From Streptomyces caeruleatus (GTDB taxonomy: Bacteria > Actinomycetota > Actinomycetes > Streptomycetales > Streptomycetaceae): a DNA stretch of 64,000 nt. The stretch covers positions 91,343 to 155,342 of the forward strand of contig NZ_KQ948942.1 of the NCBI RefSeq assembly GCF_001514235.1, given 5' to 3'. Numbering within the stretch: the first letter of the stretch is position 1; every line of letters begins with the position of its first letter. Below are positions 51,288 to 57,529 of the stretch, one piece after another. Made by a program: the position numbers and the translations under genes. The notes beneath the pieces are model-generated. The model did not search any database and had not been told where the DNA came from. It saw only the letters and a program-made list of their open reading frames with translations.

Positions 51288-51746
51288 ATGGCGATCCAGG
51301 TCGGCGACAAGGCCCCCGACTTCGAGCTCAAGGACAACCACGGCGCGACCGTGAAGCTCTCCGACTTCCGCGGTTCCAAGAACGTCGTCCTGCTCTTCTA
51401 CCCCTTCGCCTTCACCGGCGTGTGCACCGGCGAGCTGTGCGAGGTGCGCGACAACCTGCCGCAGTTCTCGGACCGCGACACCCAGGTGCTCGCCGTCTCC
51501 AACGACTCCATCCACACCCTGCGGGTCTTCGCCGAGCAGGAGGGCCTGGAGTACCCGCTGCTCAGCGACTTCTGGCCGCACGGCGAGGTCAGCCGGGCCT
51601 ACGGCGTCTTCGCCGAGGACAAGGGCTGCGCGGTGCGCGGCACCTTCGTTATCGACAAGGAGGGCGTCGTCCGCTGGACGGTCGTCAACGCCCTGCCGGA
51701 CGCGCGCGACCTGAACGAGTACGTCAAGGCGCTCGACACCCTCTGA
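51288..51746 (+). CDS. Peroxiredoxin (AhpE/BCP-like)
   Basis: 152 aa thiol peroxidase. The peroxidatic site is T43-x-x-C46 in FYPFAFTGVCTGELCEVRD; Cys51 five residues later could be a resolving cysteine. The start MAIQVGDKAPDFELKD is standard for the family and follows GAAGGGACATCTACGACG. It reduces peroxides at the expense of a thiol. It is the last gene before the Ter island and may share its stress function, though this is not shown. Confidence 0.94.
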   Translation: MAIQVGDKAPDFELKDNHGATVKLSDFRGSKNVVLLFYPFAFTGVCTGELCEVRDNLPQFSDRDTQVLAVSNDSIHTLRVFAEQEGLEYPLLSDFWPHGEVSRAYGVFAEDKGCAVRGTFVIDKEGVVRWTVVNALPDARDLNEYVKALDTL

Positions 51747-51859
51747 TTCTTCGGTACCAAGGCATGCGAGCCACGGGAACCCGTCACTAGGATCGAGTCG
51801 TTGATCCGATATCAAACGCACGGCGGGGCTCCCCGCCCCTGGAAACCAATGGAGGACTC

Positions 51860-52435
51860 GTGGGAGTCAGCCTCAGCAAGGGCGGCAACGTATCACTGAG
51901 CAAGGAGGCCCCGGGCCTCACTGCGGTCATCGTCGGTCTGGGGTGGGACATCCGCACCACGACCGGCACCGACTTCGACCTGGACGCCAGCGCGCTGCTG
52001 CTGAACCCGGAAGGCAAGGTCGGCAGCGACGCGAACTTCGTCTTCTTCAACAACCTCAAGAGCGCCGACGGCTCCGTCGAGCACACCGGCGACAACCTCA
52101 CCGGTGAGGGCGAGGGCGACGACGAGCAGATCAAGATCAACCTCGCGGGCGTCCCGGCCGACGTGGAGAAGATCGTCTTCCCGGTCTCGATCTACGACGC
52201 CGAGAACCGCCAGCAGTCCTTCGGCCAGGTGCGCAACGCGTTCATCCGCGTCGTCAACCAGGCCGGCGGCACCGAGATCGCGCGCTACGACCTCTCGGAG
52301 GACGCGTCGACCGAGACCGCGATGGTCTTCGGCGAGCTGTACCGGCACGGCGCGGAGTGGAAGTTCCGCGCCATCGGCCAGGGCTACGCGTCGGGTCTGC
52401 GCGGCATCGCGCAGGACTTCGGTGTGAACGTCTGA
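51860..52435 (+). CDS. TerD family protein (copy 1)
   Basis: 191 aa, the usual TerD length. TerD domains bind calcium. The ligand motifs are clear: DFDLDASALLLN and the acidic loop EHTGDNLTGEGEGDDEQ. Other family phrases are VSIYDAENRQQSFGQVRNAF and FRAIGQGYASGLRGIAQDFG. The GTG start (VGVSLSKGGN) has ATGGAGGA upstream. TerD proteins are linked to tellurite and envelope/phage stress responses. A paralogue lies 120 bp downstream beyond a hairpin. Confidence 0.95.
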   Translation: MGVSLSKGGNVSLSKEAPGLTAVIVGLGWDIRTTTGTDFDLDASALLLNPEGKVGSDANFVFFNNLKSADGSVEHTGDNLTGEGEGDDEQIKINLAGVPADVEKIVFPVSIYDAENRQQSFGQVRNAFIRVVNQAGGTEIARYDLSEDASTETAMVFGELYRHGAEWKFRAIGQGYASGLRGIAQDFGVNV

Positions 52436-52477
52436 GTTCGATCCGAGGGGGGACCGTCCAGGACACCACCGGCTGAG

Positions 52478-52511
52478 TCCGGCGCCGCATTCGTTTGGGT
52501 GCGGCGCCGGA
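52478..52511 (+). terminator. Hairpin between the two terD genes
   Basis: Perfect 12-bp arms TCCGGCGCCGCA (52478-52489) and TGCGGCGCCGGA (52500-52511) with a 10-nt loop. There is no T-tail, and the next gene begins 45 bp on. It probably reduces, rather than stops, readthrough between the paralogues. Confidence 0.7.
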
Positions 52512-52555
52512 TGCGCAGGACAACCAAAGAAGCAACACGCGGGGAGGACCAGCAC

Positions 52556-53131
52556 ATGGGCGTCACGCTCGCCAAGGGAGGAAATGTCTCCCTGTCCAAG
52601 GCCGCACCGAATCTCACCCAGGTGATGATCGGGCTCGGCTGGGACGCGCGCTCCACCACCGGAGCCCCCTTCGACCTCGACGCCAGCGCACTGGTGTGCA
52701 GCGGCGGACGCGTCCTGGGCGACGAGTGGTTCGTCTTCTACAACCAGCTCAAGAGCCCGGACGGCTCGGTGGAGCACACCGGCGACAACCTCACCGGCGA
52801 GGGCGACGGCGACGACGAGTCGCTGCTGATCGACCTCTCCAAGGTGCCGGCCCACTGCGACAAGATCGTCTTCCCCGTCTCGATCCACATGGCCGACGAG
52901 CGCGGCCAGACGTTCGGCCAGGTGAGCAACGCCTTCATCCGCGTGGTCAACCAGGCCGACGGGCAGGAACTCGCCCGCTACGACCTGAGCGAGGACGCCT
53001 CCAGCGAGACCGCCATGATCTTCGGCGAGGTCTACCGCTACCAGGGCGAATGGAAGTTCCGGGCCGTGGGACAGGGCTACGCCTCCGGTCTGCGGGGCAT
53101 CGCACTCGACTTCGGGGTCAACGTCTCATAA
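52556..53131 (+). CDS. TerD family protein (copy 2)
   Basis: 191 aa, paralogous to the preceding protein and colinear with it over its whole length. The calcium motifs are kept (PFDLDASALVCSGG and EHTGDNLTGEGDGDDES). Cys residues (LVCSGG, AHCDK) distinguish it from copy 1. The ATG at 52556 follows GGGGAGGA. The gene is likely transcribed with the DUF475 gene 127 bp downstream. Confidence 0.95.
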   Translation: MGVTLAKGGNVSLSKAAPNLTQVMIGLGWDARSTTGAPFDLDASALVCSGGRVLGDEWFVFYNQLKSPDGSVEHTGDNLTGEGDGDDESLLIDLSKVPAHCDKIVFPVSIHMADERGQTFGQVSNAFIRVVNQADGQELARYDLSEDASSETAMIFGEVYRYQGEWKFRAVGQGYASGLRGIALDFGVNVS

Positions 53132-53257
53132 CGCGATATGAGCAAAAGCCGGGCCCGGGTGGGGTGCGAAGAGGTGCCGAACTAGACTTCGGCTTCAAAA
53201 GTTCGTAAAGCCGAGTGCGGCGCGGGGGAGCCCCGTACACACAGGATTGGGTAGCCA

Positions 53258-54406
53258 GTGGTTCTGAAAACCTTCGGTTGGTCGTTCGCGGTCACCGCGC
53301 TCGGTCTGGTTGCGGCGCTCCTCTTCGGGGGGTGGACCGCCCTGGGGGTCGTGGCGATCCTCTCCGTGCTCGAGATCTCGCTGTCCTTCGACAACGCGGT
53401 GGTCAACGCCGGAATCCTGAAGAAGATGAATGCCTTCTGGCAGAAGATCTTCCTCACCATCGGCATCCTGATCGCCGTGTTCGGTATGCGACTGGTCTTC
53501 CCGGTCGTCATCGTCGCCATCAGCGCCCAGCTCGGGCCGATCGAGGCCGTCGACCTGGCCCTGAGCGACAAGGACCAGTACCAGCAGCTCGTCACCGACG
53601 CCCACCCGGCCATCGCCGCGTTCGGTGGCATGTTCCTGCTGATGATCTTCCTCGACTTCATCTTCGAGGACCGCGACATCAAGTGGCTGGCCTGGCTGGA
53701 GCGCCCGCTCGCCAAGCTCGGCAAGGTCGACATGCTGTCCGTCTGCATCGCCCTGATCGTCCTGCTCATCAGCGCGATGACCTTCGCGACCCACGCCCAC
53801 CAGCACGGCGGCGCCCACGTCGACAAGGCCGAGACGGTCCTGCTCTCCGGCATCGCCGGCCTCATCACCTACATGATCGTCGGCGGACTCTCCGGCTACT
53901 TCGAGGACAAGCTCGAAGAAGAGGAGGAGCGCGAGCACGAGGCCGAGGAAGAGGCCGAGCGCACCGGCAAGCCCCGCTCCGCGGTCGCCATGGCCGGCAA
54001 GGCCGCCTTCTTCATGTTCCTCTACCTCGAGGTCCTGGACGCGTCCTTCTCCTTCGACGGCGTCATCGGCGCCTTCGCCATCACCAACGACATCGTCCTG
54101 ATGGCCCTGGGTCTCGGTATCGGCGCGATGTACGTCCGTTCGCTGACCGTGTACCTGGTCCGCCAGGGCACCCTCGACGAGTACGTCTACCTCGAGCACG
54201 GCGCGCACTACGCCATCGGCGCCCTCGCCATGATCCTGCTGGTCACCATCCAGTACGAGATCCACGAGCTCATCACCGGCTCGATCGGTGTGATCCTCAT
54301 CGGCTGGTCCTTCTGGTCCTCGGTGCGCCGCAACCGCGCGCTGGCAGCCGCGGAGGGAAAAGCGGAGGCCTCGGACGAGAAGACTGAGGTCTCGTCCGGG
54401 GTGTGA
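53258..54406 (+). CDS. TerC-like integral membrane protein (DUF475)
   Basis: 382 aa. About eight to nine membrane spans. The TerC-family acidic motif appears twice: LEISLSFDNAVVNAG near residue 45 and DASFSFDGVIGAFAITNDIV near residue 265. The Asp residues in these spans are thought to handle metal ions or exporter function in TerC proteins. A highly acidic cytoplasmic loop (LEEEEEREHEAEEEAE) joins the halves. The DUF475 subfamily accompanies TerD genes; here it follows two of them. The GTG start lacks a strong Shine-Dalgarno sequence. Confidence 0.93.
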   Translation: MVLKTFGWSFAVTALGLVAALLFGGWTALGVVAILSVLEISLSFDNAVVNAGILKKMNAFWQKIFLTIGILIAVFGMRLVFPVVIVAISAQLGPIEAVDLALSDKDQYQQLVTDAHPAIAAFGGMFLLMIFLDFIFEDRDIKWLAWLERPLAKLGKVDMLSVCIALIVLLISAMTFATHAHQHGGAHVDKAETVLLSGIAGLITYMIVGGLSGYFEDKLEEEEEREHEAEEEAERTGKPRSAVAMAGKAAFFMFLYLEVLDASFSFDGVIGAFAITNDIVLMALGLGIGAMYVRSLTVYLVRQGTLDEYVYLEHGAHYAIGALAMILLVTIQYEIHELITGSIGVILIGWSFWSSVRRNRALAAAEGKAEASDEKTEVSSGV

Positions 54407-54431
54407 CAACCCTGCGGTTGAGGAACGCTCT

Positions 54432-54470
54432 CAGCGGGGCGGCCGGGCCTCCGGCCGCCCCGCTGGTTTT
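54432..54470 (+). terminator. Terminator after the TerD-TerD-TerC genes
   Basis: 15-bp arms CAGCGGGGCGGCCGG (54432-54446) and CCGGCCGCCCCGCTG (54451-54465), loop GCCT, followed by GTTTTCC. This is the best canonical intrinsic terminator in the window. Confidence 0.88.
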
Positions 54471-54510
54471 CCAGTGAACGTGGGTCTTTCGTGTGGGACG
54501 TGGGGGCGGA

Positions 54511-55248
54511 ATGGGCTTCTTGGACGGACTCTGGCGTGGCCGGGCTGCCGAGTTCGACTCGGGCAGCGCGTCATCGAACTCGATAGAGCTGACGAAACGG
54601 CACGACCGGGTGTCGCTCACCAAGCAGGGCGCCGCCACCGGGCATCTGCGGATCAACCTGACCTGGCGGATGCGGACGTCCGACATCGGGGGGTCACAGC
54701 GGGAGAGTCTGCTGCGGCACCCGTTCAAGGCGCTCAAGCCGCCGGAGGTGCTCGGGCACAGCCAGAGCATGGTCAACGTCGACCTCGACCTCGGGGCGCT
54801 GTACGAGCTGACCGACGGGACGAAGGGGGTCGTCCAGCCGCTGGGCGGGTTCCTCGGGGACGTGAACGCGCCGCCGTACGTGAAGCTCAGCGGGGACGAC
54901 CGGTTCGGGTCGGCGTCCGGGGAGACGATCTACGTCAACCTCGATCACAAGGAGAACATCAAGCGGCTGCTGGTCTTCGTGTACATCTACGACCAGACGC
55001 CGGCGTTCGACCGTACGCATGCGATCGTCACGCTGTATCCCAGCAACGGGCCCCGGATCGAGATAGGTCTCGACGAGCGGCATCCGCAGGCTCGGTCCTG
55101 TGCGGTGGTGATGATCGAGAACGTGAAGGGCGAGATCTGGGTTCGGCGTGAGGTGAAGTTCGTCTACGGGTTTCAGGCCGAGCTGGATCGGTTGTTCGGG
55201 TGGGGGCTGCAGTGGGGGCGTGGATACAAGACCAAAGCGGAGAAGTAG
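54511..55248 (+). CDS. TerA/TerD-superfamily protein
   Basis: 245 aa. It starts MGFLDGLWRGRAAEFD and contains a TerD-like beta-sandwich core: INLTWRMRTSDIGG, VNVDLDLGALYELTDG, PPYVKLSGDDRFG, IYVNLDHKENIKRLLVFVYI and FVYGFQAELDRLFGWGLQW. The Asp cluster (DLDLGALYELTDG) could bind calcium. It resembles TerA-type tellurite-resistance proteins more than canonical TerD. It has its own promoter region after the terminator. A REP-A element in reverse orientation follows the stop. Confidence 0.87.
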   Translation: MGFLDGLWRGRAAEFDSGSASSNSIELTKRHDRVSLTKQGAATGHLRINLTWRMRTSDIGGSQRESLLRHPFKALKPPEVLGHSQSMVNVDLDLGALYELTDGTKGVVQPLGGFLGDVNAPPYVKLSGDDRFGSASGETIYVNLDHKENIKRLLVFVYIYDQTPAFDRTHAIVTLYPSNGPRIEIGLDERHPQARSCAVVMIENVKGEIWVRREVKFVYGFQAELDRLFGWGLQWGRGYKTKAEK

Positions 55249-55302
55249 TCGCCTGAGAGCTCGGGGCCTGGTGTTGTGTGGCGACTGCGGGTTGATCGTG
55301 GT

Positions 55303-55326
55303 TGATCGCGCAGTTCCCCGCGCCCC
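55303..55326. repeat. REP-A element (inverted) behind the TerA-like gene
   Basis: TGATCGCGCAGTTCCCCGCG followed by CCCC: the reverse complement of the REP-A core. It lies in the 92-bp gap between the convergent TerA-like and TerD-tail genes. Confidence 0.9.
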
Positions 55327-55340
55327 TGAAGGCGCATCCC

Positions 55341-56138
55341 TCACCGTCCGATGAATTGCGGGCCCTGTGGGGGCAGGCGGAACTCCTGGCCCGGGGCTGC
55401 TGCCGTCACCGGGGGCGGGTAGCCGTAGCCCGACTGGGAGGTGGGCTGGGGGTAGCCGTAGGCCGGCTGGGTCGGTGGGGGCTGTTGGGGGTAGCCGTAG
55501 GACGGCTGGGGTGGGACCACGGTCGTGGGCTGCTCCGGTGGGAGGGGCTGGGAGACCTCCGGTGCGGGCGCCGGGGCGGGGCCGTCCATCGCCTCGGACT
55601 CGTCCACCGAGATGCCGTAGTCCGTGGCCAGGCCCTTGAGGCCGTCCGAGTAGCCCTCGCCCAGGGCGCGGAACTTCCAGCCCTCGCCGCGGCGGTACAG
55701 CTCGCCGCAGATCAGGGCCGTCTCCTGGCCCGTCTCCGGCTTGATGTCGAAGTACGCCAGCGGATCGGCGTCGGCGGCCGCGGCGTCGTACAGCACGATG
55801 CGCAGATCCCGTACGCGGTCGAAGGCTACGCCGTCCGCCGAAGCGACCAGGAGAATCTGACCGACGCCGGACTCGACACCGGCCAGATCTGTCTGGATCG
55901 TGTCGGTGAGGCCCTCGGCGCCCCGCTTCTTGCCGAGTCGCCAGACCTTCCCGGAGGGGTGCCGGGGCTGGTTGTAGAAGACGAAGTCCTCGTCGGAGCG
56001 CACACGACCGTCGGGGCCGAGGAGGAGTGCCGAGGCGTCGACATCCGGGACCCCCTGCCCGGGCGTCCAGCGCAGCACGGCGCGTACCGTCGTGGCTTCG
56101 AGCGGGACGTTCGACCCCTTCAACATCGCGTGCGTCAT
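55341..56138 (-). CDS. Divergent TerD protein with Pro/Gln/Tyr-rich tail
   Basis: 265 aa. Residues 1-~175 are a TerD domain (DVDASALLLGPDGRV, DFVFYNQP, FRALGEGYSDGLKGLATDYG). The second calcium loop of canonical TerD is replaced by a basic stretch (GKVWRLGKKRGAEG), so calcium binding is probably altered. The C-terminal ~85 residues are a disordered Pro/Gln/Tyr/Gly tail with YGYPQ repeats. It is transcribed opposite to the rest of the island, divergently from the lyase operon, so the 188-bp gap may control both. Confidence 0.9.
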   Translation of the reverse strand: MTHAMLKGSNVPLEATTVRAVLRWTPGQGVPDVDASALLLGPDGRVRSDEDFVFYNQPRHPSGKVWRLGKKRGAEGLTDTIQTDLAGVESGVGQILLVASADGVAFDRVRDLRIVLYDAAAADADPLAYFDIKPETGQETALICGELYRRGEGWKFRALGEGYSDGLKGLATDYGISVDESEAMDGPAPAPAPEVSQPLPPEQPTTVVPPQPSYGYPQQPPPTQPAYGYPQPTSQSGYGYPPPVTAAAPGQEFRLPPQGPQFIGR

Positions 56139-56326
56139 ACGGTCATCCTGCCCTCTCCGTCCTGGTCACGACAACGCGGGGGTGCGACGGACCGTGCGCG
56201 CCTGTGTTCGTCCGCGTTACCCGAAATTCATGCCCTGCGGGAACCCCTGACATGGGTATCTACGTACTATTACCGGCCACCTGTGAACCAGTCACAGGGG
56301 ACACTGAGTCACCACGGGGGAGCTCT

Positions 56327-57496
56327 ATGCGTCATTTCGGGCACATCGCCCCAGAGGTGCGTCAGCGCCTGTTCCACCAGGAGCCGTGCGAGTTCTCCGC
56401 CGACTCCCCGGCCCGGCTGCTCTCCGCGGCCCTGGGTGCCACGCTCTACAGTCCGGCCACCCGGCCGCGGCTCGCCGACGACATCGTCAAGCAGACCGGG
56501 CGCGGCGTGGTCTCGATGGTGCTGTGCCTGGAGGACTCCATCGGCGACGAGGACGTGGCGGAGGGCGAGGAGAACCTCGTCCGGCAGTTCGCCGACCTCG
56601 CCGGACGCCAGGGCCCGGTGGAGCCGCCGCTGCTCTTCGTCCGGGTCCGCACCCCCGAGCAGATCCCCGACCTCGTACGACGGCTCGGACCCGCCGTACG
56701 GCTGCTGTCCGGGTTCGTGCTGCCCAAGTTCACCGAAGAGCGCGGCATGCCCTTCCTGGAGGCCCTCGCGAGCGCCGAGGCGCAGAGCGGGCGGCGGCTG
56801 TTCGCCATGCCCGTGCTGGAGTCGCCCGAGCTGATGTACCGGGAGTCGCGCGTGGAGACCCTGGAGGGCGTCTCCCGCGCGGTCGACAAGTACCGCGAGC
56901 GGGTGCTGGCGCTGCGGCTCGGGGTCACCGACTTCTGCTCGTCGTACGGCCTGCGGCGGGCCCCGGACATGACGGCGTACGACGTCCAGATCGTCGCCTC
57001 CGTGATCGCCGACGTGGTGAACATGCTGGGCAGAGCCGACGGCACCGGGTTCACGGTGACCGGGCCGGTGTGGGAGTACTTCCGGGTGCAGGAACGTATG
57101 TTCAAGCCCCTGCTGCGCCGCAGCCCCTTCCTGGAGGGCCAGGCCGAGGAGCTGCGCGAGGCCCTCATCGAGCACTCCATGGACGGCCTGCTGCGCGAGA
57201 TCACCATGGACCACGCCAACGGCCTCCTCGGCAAGACCTGCATCCACCCCTCCCACGTACTGCCCGTGCACGCGCTGTCCGTGGTCAGTCACGAGGAGTT
57301 CAGCGACGCCCAGGACATCCTGCGGCCGGAGCGCTGCGGCGGGGGTGTACTGAGGTCGCAGTACACGAACAAGATGAACGAGGTGAAGCCGCACCGCGCC
57401 TGGGCCGAGCGGACCCTGCTGCGGGCCGAGGTCTTCGGTGTGGCCAACGAGGACATCGGCTTCGTGGAGCTGCTCGCCGCCGGCATCCCGGCCTGA
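56327..57496 (+). CDS. CitE/HpcH-like TIM-barrel C-C bond lyase of the Ter operon
   Basis: 389 aa from the ATG after CGGGGGAGC. The barrel is marked by VVSMVLCLEDSIGDED, LFVRVRTPEQI, SGFVLPKFTEE, LFAMPVLESPE and VTDFCSSYGLRR, where Glu and Asp positions match the metal site of the HpcH/CitE class. Ter-associated members form their own family (C-C_Bond_Lyase). The presumed role is an aldol-type step making or cleaving a precursor of a nucleoside-like product; this is an inference from published comparative genomics. It is first in a three-gene operon, 33 bp before the PRTase fusion. Confidence 0.9.
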   Translation: MRHFGHIAPEVRQRLFHQEPCEFSADSPARLLSAALGATLYSPATRPRLADDIVKQTGRGVVSMVLCLEDSIGDEDVAEGEENLVRQFADLAGRQGPVEPPLLFVRVRTPEQIPDLVRRLGPAVRLLSGFVLPKFTEERGMPFLEALASAEAQSGRRLFAMPVLESPELMYRESRVETLEGVSRAVDKYRERVLALRLGVTDFCSSYGLRRAPDMTAYDVQIVASVIADVVNMLGRADGTGFTVTGPVWEYFRVQERMFKPLLRRSPFLEGQAEELREALIEHSMDGLLREITMDHANGLLGKTCIHPSHVLPVHALSVVSHEEFSDAQDILRPERCGGGVLRSQYTNKMNEVKPHRAWAERTLLRAEVFGVANEDIGFVELLAAGIPA

Positions 57497-57529
57497 CCGG
57501 GCCGACCGGCTTCTCAACCCAAGGGACGT

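Noticed and set aside
56027..56326. Upstream extension of the CitE-like lyase
   Set aside because: It is antisense to the TerD-tail gene and low in recognisable motifs; the ATG at 56327 has a good ribosome-binding sequence.
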